Assembly: GCF_030128825.1 (NCBI RefSeq)
Contig: NZ_CP119127.1
Span: forward strand, 2,046,001-2,110,000
Length of the DNA: 64,000 bases
Direction: 5' to 3'
From: Sphingobium sp. WTD-1
GTDB lineage: Bacteria; Pseudomonadota; Alphaproteobacteria; Sphingomonadales; Sphingomonadaceae
The translations under genes and the position numbers were made by a program. The notes below the pieces were generated by a model. That model searched no databases. It was not told the DNA's origin and saw nothing but the letters and a program-made list of their open reading frames with translations. Of this stretch, positions 35,115 to 44,010 are shown piece after piece (position 1 is the stretch's first letter; every line of letters starts with the position of its first letter).

Positions 35115-37523
35115 ATGAAGCAGGCCCTGATCCGCCGTCTGCTGGCGACTGCCGCTGCCGGCCCGGCCCTGATGCTCGCAACCGCACAGGCTCAGGATAG
35201 CGCCGCACCCGCACCCCAGGCTGACGCCGGGGCGGGGGAGATCATCGTCACCGCCCGCAAGCGTGACGAGCGGCTGATCGACGTGCCGGTTGCCGTCTCG
35301 GCGCTCTCGACCGACCAGATCGAACGCTATGCCACCACGAGCTTCCAGGCGATCAGCCAGCAGGTGCCGCAACTGGTCATCGCCGAATCGCAGAATCAGG
35401 TCGGTGGCTCGATCAACCTGCGCGGCATCGGCGCCGGCATCTCCAACCCCTCGACCGAAACCGCCGTGACCCTGAATTTCGACGGCGTGCCGATCAGCTA
35501 TGGCAACGCCATCCGCCTGGGCCAGATAGACCTTGGCCGGGTCGAGGTGCTCAAGGGGCCGCAGGCGCTCTTCTATGGCAAGAACAGCCCAGGCGGTATC
35601 GTCTCGCTCATCTCCCAGGATCCGGGCAAGGATTTCGAGGCGAAGCTGCGCACCGGCTATGAATTCATGGCCGACCAGCGCTTTGTCGAGGCCAGCGCCT
35701 CGGTGCCGCTGACCGACGGCCTCGCCGCCCGCGTCGTCGGCTATTATTCCAAGGAGGATGGCTGGTTCCGCAACGTTGCCGAGCCGATCGCCGGCATCAC
35801 GCCGGGGCGCGGCGCCGACAGCCTCAATTCCGAAGATGTCTTCGTCCGCGGCACGCTCGCCTATGATGCGGGCGGATCGACCCGGATCAAGGCGAAGGTC
35901 AATTATGGCCAGCGCGAACGGGACGGCGTCGGTCCCACCGGCCTCAGCCAGATCATCTACTGCCCCGCCGGCGTCAGCCGCTATGGCTCGACCGCCTGCA
36001 CGCTCAACCGCAATTTCTACGACGCCATCCTCGCGCCGGCGACCGCCGCCAGCGATCCCAGCTATGGCGATGGTGTGCCCTTCATGAAGTCGAAGCAGTT
36101 CCTCGCCTCGCTCAGCATCGACCAGGATCTGGGCGACGCCTATACCCTGTCCTCGGTCACCGGCTATTACCGCCTGCGCGAACGCTCGGTCGACAGCTTC
36201 ACTTTCTCCAACAACCCTTATTTCGGCGCATCGAACGACATCACTGCCAAGGGCTTCAGCCAGGAACTGCGCCTCGCGTCCGACTATGACGGGCCATTGA
36301 ACTTCCTCGTCGGCGGCTTCTTCCAGGACGCCCATTTCCTGACGCGTCAGGCCTTCACCACCAATTTCGGCGCGCCCTTCGTGGTCGGATCGACCTATTA
36401 TGACGTCCATACCAAGGCGACCTCGGTCTTCGGCCAGTTGCGCTACAAGATCGCGGAGCTGCTCGAACTGGCTGTCGGCGGCCGCTATAGCTGGGAAGAC
36501 AAGTCGCTGACCGGCACCTCGCTCGGCAGCCCGATCCAGATTCTCGGCCCCAAGCAGAATTATGCCGATTTCTCGCCCGACGTGACGCTCACCTGGCGCC
36601 CCGACAGCGACCGCACCGTCTATGCCGCCTATCGCGAGGGCTTCACCTCGGGCGGTTTCAACACCGTGCCGACGCGTCTGCGCACCGATGCGGACCAGAG
36701 CCGCGCCGCGATCGACCTGTCCTATGACCAGATGACCGCGAAGGGCGGCGAGATCGGTACCAAGGGCTATGTCGCCGATCGGCAGATCCTCTACGATCTG
36801 GTCGGCTATTATTATAAATATAGCGGACTCCAGTTGTCGCGCTACGATAACGCCTCCTTCACCCAGCTGACCCAGAATGCGGGCGGGGCGGAGATCAAGG
36901 GCGCGGAACTCAGCCTCACCATCCGGCCGCGCACGCTGGCGGGCCTGACGTTCAACACAGCGATCGCCTACAACAACGCCCGCTACACCGATTTCATCGG
37001 CGGCTGCTATGCGGGCCAGTCGATCGCGCAGGGCTGCAATCTCAATCCGCTCAACCCCAATCTGCCGCAATCGACCTGGGGCACGGCGGCCAATCCCTAT
37101 CAGAATCAGGACCAGACCGGCCAACGCCTGTTCCGCGCGCCCGAAATCGCGATCACCGGCGGCTTCACCTATGACCACAGCTTCGCCGGCCGGCTCGGTG
37201 GATCGCTGTCGGTCGATTTCAATTACAGCAGCGCCTATGTCACCCAGACGGAGGGCAACCCCAAGACGCTGCAGGATGATTATGTCCAGCTCAACGCAGC
37301 CCTTTCGATCAATGGCGGCGCAGGCAAGCCCTGGGAATTGTCGCTGATCGGCCGCAACCTCACCAACAAGCTGATCATCGTCGGCGGATCGGTGGTGGGC
37401 GCGAGCGCGGCCGGCACCGGCACCAACGTCGTGCGCGAAGGCGACATATTGGGTTCGCTCGGCGCCCCGCGCGCGGTGATGCTTCAACTGACGGTGAAGA
37501 GCGGCCTGCTGGGCGGCCGCTAA
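35115..37523 (+). CDS. TonB-dependent outer-membrane receptor
   Basis: An 802-residue receptor: signal peptide (1-26, ending AQAQ), a TonB-box-like GEIIVTARKRDE, plug domain (about 55-165; INLRGIGAGI, VEVLKGPQALFYGKNSPGG) and a 22-strand barrel. It takes up an unidentified substrate using TonB energy. GGGAGGA precedes the ATG at 35115; the frame opens earlier at 35073. No extra N-terminal signalling domain. The stop overlaps the convergent ScfR-like gene by 4 bp. Two upstream palindromes suggest regulated expression. Confidence 0.9.
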   Translation: MKQALIRRLLATAAAGPALMLATAQAQDSAAPAPQADAGAGEIIVTARKRDERLIDVPVAVSALSTDQIERYATTSFQAISQQVPQLVIAESQNQVGGSINLRGIGAGISNPSTETAVTLNFDGVPISYGNAIRLGQIDLGRVEVLKGPQALFYGKNSPGGIVSLISQDPGKDFEAKLRTGYEFMADQRFVEASASVPLTDGLAARVVGYYSKEDGWFRNVAEPIAGITPGRGADSLNSEDVFVRGTLAYDAGGSTRIKAKVNYGQRERDGVGPTGLSQIIYCPAGVSRYGSTACTLNRNFYDAILAPATAASDPSYGDGVPFMKSKQFLASLSIDQDLGDAYTLSSVTGYYRLRERSVDSFTFSNNPYFGASNDITAKGFSQELRLASDYDGPLNFLVGGFFQDAHFLTRQAFTTNFGAPFVVGSTYYDVHTKATSVFGQLRYKIAELLELAVGGRYSWEDKSLTGTSLGSPIQILGPKQNYADFSPDVTLTWRPDSDRTVYAAYREGFTSGGFNTVPTRLRTDADQSRAAIDLSYDQMTAKGGEIGTKGYVADRQILYDLVGYYYKYSGLQLSRYDNASFTQLTQNAGGAEIKGAELSLTIRPRTLAGLTFNTAIAYNNARYTDFIGGCYAGQSIAQGCNLNPLNPNLPQSTWGTAANPYQNQDQTGQRLFRAPEIAITGGFTYDHSFAGRLGGSLSVDFNYSSAYVTQTEGNPKTLQDDYVQLNAALSINGGAGKPWELSLIGRNLTNKLIIVGGSVVGASAAGTGTNVVREGDILGSLGAPRAVMLQLTVKSGLLGGR

Positions 37524-38935
37524 ACCCGCCGGAACGGGAAGGGGCTGGCGGTCCGCTCATAGCTGTGCAGGTCCAGCGCGCGCGTCACCGGCGGCAGTGC
37601 CCGGTCCGGGCAGTCGCGCCGCTCGCACAGATGACAGGTCGGCCCCACCGTCACCGCGTCGTCGCGCTCGGTATCGATGCCATCGGCATGGATGATCCGC
37701 CCGGCATGTTTCGCCTCGCAGCCCAGCGCAATCACCTGCCGCCCGCGCGCGCCATCGGCACGGGGCAGGGCGATCGCCAGCGTGAGGAAGCGCCGCTCGT
37801 CCAGCGTCTCGATCAGTTGCGGCAGCAGGATGTCGGGCGCGTCGGCCGCATGCACGTCCCAGCGCGGGCAGGTGCCGCCATAGCGGGCAAAGGGGTAGGC
37901 CTCGCCATCGAAGCGCTTGGACACGATCCCGGCCCGGTCGATCCGCACCATGAAGAAGGGGATGCCGCGCGCGCCGGTGCGGTTGAGGCTGGTGAGCCGA
38001 TGCGCCAGCTGCTCGGTCGACATGCCGAAGCGGGCGCGCAGCAAGGGAAGGTCATATCGGCTCGCCTCCGCTGCCTGGCGGAACCGGTCATAGGGCATGA
38101 TCAGCGCCGCGGCGGCATAGTTGGTCAGCGCAATGACGGCGAGCCGGCGGCTGTCCTCGTCCGGCGGTGCCGTGCGCGTCACCTGCGCCGCGATCAGGTC
38201 GGCCATCTCCTGCGCGCAGAGCTGATAGGCCATGGCGAACAGCCGCCCCGATGCCGGCAGTTGCTCGCTCAGCATCAGCCGCCGCCGGTGCATGTCATAA
38301 TGGCGCACCGTCCCGGCCAGCACATCGGCGCGCACCATCTGCACCGCCATGCCGTGCCGCTCCTTCAGGCGCGTGCGCAGCCCGGCTTGCAACAGCGCCG
38401 GGTCTTCCTCCAGCTGCGCGGCGATCCCTTCGGCCGCGGCGTCGATTTCGGCGAAATGATTACCGGCCTTGGCTACCGTCTCGCGCCACCAGTCGACCGG
38501 CGCGACCAGCGGGGTAGGGGCGGCGCCGCGCCCGCTCGCCTGCATCTGCTCGGGCAGGCGGCGCAGATCGGCCAGCGCGCGGTAGAATCGGCCGATCGCC
38601 TCGCTGACGCCGGGATAATTTTCCGCGACTTCCAGCACTTCGTCGCGCGCGATGCCGATGTCGCGCACCAGCGCATCGGACAATATCTCGGCCAGGTCGC
38701 TCGCCGCACCGTCCTGGCTGCTGGCGGTGAAGTCGCGAATATCGATGTCATAGGTATTGGCCAGCCGCAGCAGCATCTGCGCTGTCAGCGGCCGCTGGTT
38801 GCGCTCCAGATGGTTGAGATAGCTGGGCGACACACCCAGTTCCTCGGCCATGCGCGTCTGGTTCAGCCCCAGTTCGCGGCGCAGCACGCGCAGCTTGGGG
38901 CCGAGATAGAGCTTCCGATCGGTCACATCTGCCAT
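37520..38935 (-). CDS. ScfR/PccR/RamB-type XRE regulator of short-chain acyl-CoA metabolism
   Basis: A 471-residue regulator: N-terminal helix-turn-helix (LGPKLRVLRRELGLNQTRMAEELGVSPSYLNHLERNQRP), a central IrrE-like (DUF955) region without the HExxH zinc motif, and a DUF2083 C-terminus with CPRWDVH and a CHLCERRDC cluster that may bind metal. Relatives in actinobacteria (RamB) and alphaproteobacteria (ScfR, PccR) respond to short-chain acyl-CoA, acetate or propionate. A perfect inverted repeat (38941-38965) abuts its start, suggesting autoregulation. Confidence 0.85.
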   Translation of the reverse strand: MADVTDRKLYLGPKLRVLRRELGLNQTRMAEELGVSPSYLNHLERNQRPLTAQMLLRLANTYDIDIRDFTASSQDGAASDLAEILSDALVRDIGIARDEVLEVAENYPGVSEAIGRFYRALADLRRLPEQMQASGRGAAPTPLVAPVDWWRETVAKAGNHFAEIDAAAEGIAAQLEEDPALLQAGLRTRLKERHGMAVQMVRADVLAGTVRHYDMHRRRLMLSEQLPASGRLFAMAYQLCAQEMADLIAAQVTRTAPPDEDSRRLAVIALTNYAAAALIMPYDRFRQAAEASRYDLPLLRARFGMSTEQLAHRLTSLNRTGARGIPFFMVRIDRAGIVSKRFDGEAYPFARYGGTCPRWDVHAADAPDILLPQLIETLDERRFLTLAIALPRADGARGRQVIALGCEAKHAGRIIHADGIDTERDDAVTVGPTCHLCERRDCPDRALPPVTRALDLHSYERTASPFPFRRV

Positions 38936-38940
38936 AAGGT

Positions 38941-38965
38941 CATATTGTCATGACTTGACAATATG
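38941..38965. promoter_or_regulatory. Perfect inverted repeat at the ScfR-like regulator start
   Basis: CATATTGTCA (38941-38950) and TGACAATATG (38956-38965) are exact reverse complements with a 5-bp spacer (TGACT). It lies 5 bp before the ATG of the regulator gene and within the divergent promoter region, so probably the regulator's own operator. A half site CTGTCAATAT recurs at 39021-39030. Confidence 0.75.
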
Positions 38966-39075
38966 AACAAGTCGCACCGTGACTTGCGGCCACTCATCGC
39001 CCTTCCGCTTTGCCTTCGACCTGTCAATATCGCTGTCATCAACCAGCACAGCCACAAGGCAGGAAGGACAGGAAG

Positions 39076-39249
39076 ATGACGACCGATACGATGGAAGCGC
39101 CCCAGCCCGCCCGCTCGCGCGCGGTCTTCAGCCAGGAGGATTTCGGCCTGATCCGCACCGCCATCGCGCACTATCTCAAGGAAGTGCAGGACCAGCCGGA
39201 ATCGGTCAAATATGCCAATCTCTACCACCGCCTCGGCCGCGTGGCGTAA
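39076..39249 (+). CDS. Small conserved-looking protein, divergent from the ScfR-like regulator
   Basis: A 57-residue protein with a disordered start (APQPARSRA) and a helical rest (FSQEDFGLIRTAIAHYL, ending YANLYHRLGRVA). AGGAAG(GACAGGAAG) precedes the ATG at 39076. Function unknown; its shared control region with the acyl-CoA regulator, carrying the palindrome and a further half site, suggests co-control. Confidence 0.65.
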   Translation: MTTDTMEAPQPARSRAVFSQEDFGLIRTAIAHYLKEVQDQPESVKYANLYHRLGRVA

Positions 39250-39253
39250 ATCC

Positions 39254-39317
39254 CGTCATTGCGAGGGCCGCAGGCCCGCGGCAATCCATGGATTGCTTCG
39301 CTGCGCTCGCAATGACG
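39254..39317. repeat. Palindromic dispersed repeat (REP-like)
   Basis: Starts CGTCATTGCGAG and ends CTCGCAATGACG, with an internal palindromic GCAATCCATGGATTGC. This arrangement matches widely scattered short intergenic repeats of Alphaproteobacteria. It lies directly after the 57-residue ORF. Confidence 0.8.
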
Positions 39318-39330
39318 AAGGTGGAATAGG

Positions 39331-39364
39331 AAAAGGGCGCGGGATCACTCCCGCGCCCTTTTCC
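39331..39364. terminator. Bidirectional terminator
   Basis: AAAAGGGCGCGGG pairs with CCCGCGCCCTTTT across ATCACT. A and T runs suit termination from both sides; the PiT gene converges from the right and the 57-residue ORF from the left. Confidence 0.88.
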
Positions 39365-39383
39365 TTGTCTCGGCCTGCTCCGA

Positions 39384-40385
39384 TCAGAACAAACGCGTCA
39401 GGCCATAAAACAGCGCGCCGATCGCGGCCGCCGCCGGCAGGGTCACGACCCAGGCGACGATGATGCTCGACGCCACGTTCCAGCGCACCGCCGACAGCCG
39501 GCGGGACGCGCCCACGCCGACGATGGCGCCGGTGATGGTATGGGTCGTCGATACCGGCACGCCCAGATGGGTCGCCATGAACAGGGTGATCGCGCCGCCC
39601 GTTTCCGCGCAGAAGCCCTGCGCTGGGGTCAGGCGGGTGATCTTCGATCCCATGGTGTGGACGATCTTCCAGCCGCCCAGCAACGTGCCCAGGCCCATCG
39701 CCGCCTGACAGCTCAGCACCACCCACATCGGCACATGGAAGCCGCCGGTCAGCAGCCCCTGCGAATAGAGCAGCACCGCGATGATGCCCATCGTCTTCTG
39801 CGCGTCATTGCCGCCATGGCCCAGCGAATAGAGCGAGGCGGAAACCAGCTGCAGCTTGCGGAACACCCGGTCCGCGCCCTGCGGCGTGAACTTGCGAAAG
39901 ATCCAGCTGATCGCCAGCACCAGTATCAGCGCCAGGAACAGGCCGACGGCGGGCGATATCACGATCGCCGCGCTGGTCTTGAACACGCCGCTCCACACGA
40001 TGGCCGACAGGCCGGACTTGGCCGTGCCCGCGCCCAGCAGGCCGCCGACCAGGGCATGGCTGGAGGAGGAGGGGATGCCCAGGCCCCAGGTGATGAGGTT
40101 CCAGGCGATCGCCCCCATCAGCGCGCCGAAGATCACCGAGGCGTCGATGATGTCGGCGCTGACGATGCCCTTGCCCACCGTCTCGGCGACATGCAGGCCA
40201 AAGAAGAGGAAGGCGATGAAGTTGAAGAAGGCGGCCCAGGCGACCGCATATTGGGGTTTCAGAACCCGCGTCGACACGATGGTCGCGATCGAGTTGGCGG
40301 CGTCGTGCAGGCCGTTCAGGAAGTCGAACAGCAGCGCAACGCCGATCAGCGCGATCAGCAGCGGGAAGGCGAGATGGGCTTCCAT
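39384..40385 (-). CDS. Low-affinity inorganic phosphate permease (PiT family)
   Basis: A 333-residue membrane protein with duplicated PiT motifs: GLHDAANSIATIVSTRVL near residue 25 and GGNDAQKTMGI near 190, and about nine to ten membrane segments. Imports phosphate with protons or cations. The NUDIX-DUF47 gene lies 15 bp upstream, and DUF47 (PhoU-like) proteins are regular PiT partners, so these form one operon. Confidence 0.94.
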   Translation of the reverse strand: MEAHLAFPLLIALIGVALLFDFLNGLHDAANSIATIVSTRVLKPQYAVAWAAFFNFIAFLFFGLHVAETVGKGIVSADIIDASVIFGALMGAIAWNLITWGLGIPSSSSHALVGGLLGAGTAKSGLSAIVWSGVFKTSAAIVISPAVGLFLALILVLAISWIFRKFTPQGADRVFRKLQLVSASLYSLGHGGNDAQKTMGIIAVLLYSQGLLTGGFHVPMWVVLSCQAAMGLGTLLGGWKIVHTMGSKITRLTPAQGFCAETGGAITLFMATHLGVPVSTTHTITGAIVGVGASRRLSAVRWNVASSIIVAWVVTLPAAAAIGALFYGLTRLF

Positions 40386-40400
40386 ATCCGGTCAGGCCTG

Positions 40401-41519
40401 TCAGGCGTGGTCGATGACCAGGCCGGAAATCTCGTTGGCGACGTCCTCGAACCGGTCCGTCACCTTTTCCAGATGGCTGTAGATTTCGTTGCCGACGATG
40501 AAGTCCATCGGGTTGCCGGCGCGGGCCTGCTGGTACAGGGCCTTGAGGCCCGCCTCATGCAATATGTCGGCATGGCCTTCCAGCTTCACCAGCCGTTCGG
40601 TCAGCTCGTGCAGCCGCGCGGAATTGATGTTGAGCGAGCGCAGCAGCGGCATCGCTTCCGCCGTGATCCGCGCGCATTCGACGATCAGCGCGCTCATGTC
40701 CTGCATCTGCGGCGCGAAATCCTTGACCTCATAGAGCGCGATCGCCTTGGCGGTCTGGTTCATCTGGTCAATCGCGTCGTCCATCACGCCGATCAGGCCG
40801 GTGATGGCGCTACGGTCGAACGGGGTGACGAAGATGCGGCGGACGTCCTGCAGCACGTCGCGGATGATGTCGTCCGCCTCATGCTCGCGGTCCGAAATCT
40901 CCTTGATATGCGCGTCCATGTCCGGGCCGCCCTTGAGCAGCTTGGCCAGGGCGTCGGCGCCGGCGACCAGGGTCGCGGCATGGTCTTCGAATTGCTCGAA
41001 GAAACGCCCCTGCTTGGGCATCAGCGCGTGAAACCAGCGCAGCATTCCAGTCCTTTCACTTTGCTTCTCGCGGATCGACAGCAGCAACCGGAGGAACCAG
41101 CCCGGATCGGCGGGCGGTTCGCGGAAAGCCGCGATGATCGATTGCAGTTCGGGTTCGTCGACGGCCTTTGCGGCTTCGGCGACGGAAAACCAGCGCAGCT
41201 CGCGCTGCCCTTTTTCGGGCCATTGCGTCAGATGGCCGGTCACGGCAAGCGGAAAAACCTCGACATTCGCCTCGCGCGACTTGCCGCTGCGCTTGCGCTT
41301 GTCATAGCTGTATCGGCCGATCGGCGCGGGACAGGCGATGCCATGGATGCCCGCTTCCTCAAACGCCTCGACTTCCGCGGCACGATGGCCGGCCAGCCCC
41401 TTGATGCGATTGCCCTTGGGAATCACCCAGCGCCCGGTGTCGCGCGACGTGATCAGCAGGATCTGCATCGACCCGTCGATCGGGTCGCTGGTATAGGGGA
41501 GAGCGGCAATCTGGCGCAT
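40401..41519 (-). CDS. NUDIX hydrolase fused to a DUF47/PhoU-like PiT accessory domain
   Basis: A 372-residue open frame with two unlike domains. Residues 1-140 form a NUDIX hydrolase: WVIPKGNRIKGL then AAEVEAFEEAGI, the NUDIX box (GX5EX7REUXEE-like, with AE for RE), as in DIPP-type inositol pyrophosphate hydrolases. From Met159 (MLRWFHALMPKQGRFF) onward it is a helical DUF47 protein. No stop or frameshift separates them. A strong internal ribosome site suggests the DUF47 part is also made alone. A single protein joining phosphate-related signalling metabolite breakdown and transport would be notable. Confidence 0.82.
   Translation of the reverse strand: MRQIAALPYTSDPIDGSMQILLITSRDTGRWVIPKGNRIKGLAGHRAAEVEAFEEAGIHGIACPAPIGRYSYDKRKRSGKSREANVEVFPLAVTGHLTQWPEKGQRELRWFSVAEAAKAVDEPELQSIIAAFREPPADPGWFLRLLLSIREKQSERTGMLRWFHALMPKQGRFFEQFEDHAATLVAGADALAKLLKGGPDMDAHIKEISDREHEADDIIRDVLQDVRRIFVTPFDRSAITGLIGVMDDAIDQMNQTAKAIALYEVKDFAPQMQDMSALIVECARITAEAMPLLRSLNINSARLHELTERLVKLEGHADILHEAGLKALYQQARAGNPMDFIVGNEIYSHLEKVTDRFEDVANEISGLVIDHA
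41045..41056 (-). promoter_or_regulatory. Internal ribosome binding site and start for DUF47
   Basis: On the minus strand AAAGGA lies at 41056-41051, five bases before ATG at 41045, where DUF47 proteins normally begin. A separate 214-residue DUF47 product (40401-41045) is therefore likely in addition to, or instead of, the fusion. Confidence 0.65.
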
Positions 41520-41613
41520 TATCGGCGGCTTACGGGCGACCTGCCCGAATCCTCATGCTCTGCCGCAGCGCGTTCCATCGGCGCTATGTAACGAAAATGT
41601 CATTTTTTGCAAT

Positions 41614-41649
41614 CGCTCCCTTCGCCCAGAGGGGCAGGCGAAGGGAGCG
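41614..41649. other. Perfect hairpin between the NUDIX and TonB receptor genes
   Basis: CGCTCCCTTCGCC and GGCGAAGGGAGCG form a 13-bp stem with a 10-base loop. No T run follows on the receptor strand, so if it terminates, it does so imperfectly. Confidence 0.6.
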
Positions 41650-41683
41650 ACCGGCGCCCCGCTGGGCGAGGCCGGGAGGCGGA

Positions 41684-43801
41684 TCAGATCGACAGACGCG
41701 CCGTTAGGCGGATGTCACGCCCGGCCAGCGGGGCATAATCCTTGAGGAAGCTCGCCGCGCGCCGCGCCTCGACGTCGAAGATATTGTTCGCCGACAGCAT
41801 CAGCGTGGTGCGGCTATTGTCCTTGAACGGCTTCCACGCGATCGACGCATTGACCAGGGTGAAGCCGTCGGTGTCGGTTTCCTGCACGGCGGTGCGGTTC
41901 TGAGCGAAGCTATGCTCCACCTCGCCGCGAATGCTCAGGCGATCGCCCTGGGCTTCCAGCCCGCCCATCAGGCGCATCGGCGGGATGCGCGGTGCCGGAC
42001 CATTGTCGATGATGGTGGCGCGGACATAGTCGGCAACGGCATCGGCATTGATCTTGTAGCCGCCGATCTGCCCCAGCTTGACCGTGGCTTCCGCTTCGAA
42101 TCCCAGATAGCGGGCGTTGGCCTGATGATATTCGAAGCAGGGGAATTCCAGTTCCTCGCCGCCATTCACCGCCATGCAGGCGTCGTCGGCGACCTGGGTG
42201 TCGTAAATATAGCCCGAGAACCAGTTATGATAGGCCGACAGCGAGAAGGTGTAGCCCGGCCCTTCGCCGCGTACCGTCCCTTCGATGCCCCAGCTCTTTT
42301 CCTTGCCGAAATTGGGGTTGCCCAGTTCGAACGCCTGGGTGCCGGCGTGATTGCCGCGTGCGAACAGTTCCTCGGCCGACGGCGCGCGCTCGGTGCGCGA
42401 CAGGTTCAGGCCGACGCGCCAGCCCGGCATGATCTGATGGCTGGCGCCGATCGAGCCGGAGAAGGTGTCGAAATTGCGATCATAGGCCGGGTTGAACAGC
42501 GTTTCGTCGGCATCGGCACTGACGTCGGTATGTTCGTAACGGCCCCCCGCTTCGACGCGGGTCGATCCCAGGTCGATCGACTGCAGGGTGAAGAGGCCCA
42601 ACTGGTCGGTCTGGTTGCGGGGCAGGAACTTCTCCTCGCCCACGACATAGAATTTGCGGGTGAAGAATTGCGCGCCGATCGCGCCGTCCCAGCCACCCCG
42701 CTTGGTCTGGATCAGTTCCAGCCGCGATTCCATCGACTGGTTGTAGAAGGTGGTGCCGACCTCGCCCGTGTCCTCGATTTCCTGATGCTGATAATCGGCA
42801 TAGCCTGCGCGCAGCCGGATCGAATCAAGGAAACCGCCATTGACGGGGACTTCGGCGCGCATGTCGACGCGGTCCTGCTTCATGTGCAGCCGCACCTGCT
42901 CCGCCTCGCCATCGGGATCGAGCGAATAGCGCACCGGCACGCCATAGAAATTGTCGGTATGGGCGACCGAGAAGCCCAGATTGCCACCGTCGGTGATCAG
43001 CGCCGCGCCGGCCGCGATCTCCCAGGTTTCTGCCGCGCTGTTGGGCAGCTTGCCGCGCAGGCCCGACAGGCTCTGGATATCGGGATCGCTGCTCGCCGCT
43101 GCCTGCGCACGCAGCGCCGGGGTCAGGATATAGGAACCGGTGTCGAGATCACCGGTCTTGGAATAGCTGCCATCGACATGGACGACGAACTTGTCACCCA
43201 GCGGCACTTCCAGTTCGCCCGAGCCGGTGCGCTCGTTCGACGCGCTGCCATAGGTGCCGATCGCGTCGATATGCACCGGCTCGTCGGGCACGCGCCGGGG
43301 GATGCGGCTGTCGATCACATTGACGACGCCACCGATCGCGGAGGAGCCATAGAGCAGGGCGGCCGGGCCGCGCAGCACCTCGATCCGGTCGGCGGTCAGC
43401 GGGTTGATCGCGACGGCATGGTCGACCGAGGTGTTGGACACATCGAAGCTGCCGATGCCGTCGGTCAGGATGCGCACGCGCTCGCCCTGGAAGCCGCGCA
43501 GCACCGGGCGCGAGGCATTGGGGCCGAAGGAGGTGGCCGATACGCCGGGCTGGCGCGCCAGGGTCTCGCCGATGGTCGGCCTCAGTTCACGGGTCAGCTT
43601 CTCGCCCGACACGACCGTGGTGCCCGACAATATGTCGCCCTGCTTGCGCGGGATCAGTGCGGTGACGACGATCGCGGGCTGGTCGTCATGATAGGCCTGG
43701 TCGCCGGCGTCCGGGGTGGGGGCGGTCTGCGCGAGGGCGGGAAAGGCAAGGCAGAGCGCGGACAGGGCGCAGCCGGCGCGCAGCGGCGAGGAGCGGAACA
43801 T
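41684..43801 (-). CDS. TonB-dependent receptor, ZnuD-like
   Basis: A 705-residue receptor from ATG 43801: signal peptide 1-25 (ending ALAQ), plug with PAIVVTALIPRK, SRPVLRGFQGERVRIL and IEVLRGPAALLYGSSAIGG, then barrel. FARGNHAGTQAFELGNPNFGKEKS resembles the corresponding part of ZnuD zinc receptors, and an extracellular loop with two Cys (ACMAVNG and FPCFEYHQ) recalls ZnuD metal-binding loops; zinc uptake is thus probable, not proven. The frame extends to 43852; ATG 43813 is an alternative. A small inverted repeat lies just upstream. Confidence 0.82.
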   Translation of the reverse strand: MFRSSPLRAGCALSALCLAFPALAQTAPTPDAGDQAYHDDQPAIVVTALIPRKQGDILSGTTVVSGEKLTRELRPTIGETLARQPGVSATSFGPNASRPVLRGFQGERVRILTDGIGSFDVSNTSVDHAVAINPLTADRIEVLRGPAALLYGSSAIGGVVNVIDSRIPRRVPDEPVHIDAIGTYGSASNERTGSGELEVPLGDKFVVHVDGSYSKTGDLDTGSYILTPALRAQAAASSDPDIQSLSGLRGKLPNSAAETWEIAAGAALITDGGNLGFSVAHTDNFYGVPVRYSLDPDGEAEQVRLHMKQDRVDMRAEVPVNGGFLDSIRLRAGYADYQHQEIEDTGEVGTTFYNQSMESRLELIQTKRGGWDGAIGAQFFTRKFYVVGEEKFLPRNQTDQLGLFTLQSIDLGSTRVEAGGRYEHTDVSADADETLFNPAYDRNFDTFSGSIGASHQIMPGWRVGLNLSRTERAPSAEELFARGNHAGTQAFELGNPNFGKEKSWGIEGTVRGEGPGYTFSLSAYHNWFSGYIYDTQVADDACMAVNGGEELEFPCFEYHQANARYLGFEAEATVKLGQIGGYKINADAVADYVRATIIDNGPAPRIPPMRLMGGLEAQGDRLSIRGEVEHSFAQNRTAVQETDTDGFTLVNASIAWKPFKDNSRTTLMLSANNIFDVEARRAASFLKDYAPLAGRDIRLTARLSI

Positions 43802-43851
43802 CAGATAAGTCATCCTAGCAGGGGGAGCGGATGGCTGTCGTCTATCGGTCA

Positions 43852-43866
43852 TGATACATCATATCA
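43852..43866. promoter_or_regulatory. Inverted repeat upstream of the ZnuD-like receptor
   Basis: TGATA, CATCA, TATCA: perfect 5-bp arms with a 5-bp spacer, extended imperfectly by A+T bases. Its location suits a metalloregulator such as Zur, but it does not match the known Zur consensus closely. Confidence 0.4.
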
Positions 43867-44010
43867 AGACCCATTTGTGCGGCTTGTCGCGGCTCTATTG
43901 CGATGCAGCGATATTATTGCCGACTGTGGCTTTCGTGCATCGGCGCGCGCGCTGGCGTGCGATCCATCATCAAAGACGGGGCGAGACCGGATTCCCGCAA
44001 TGCAATCAGT

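Noticed and set aside
35046-37487. 813-codon minus-strand open frame opposite the TonB receptor
   Set aside because: Antisense shadow of a well-supported receptor gene; composition typical of reverse-complement reading.
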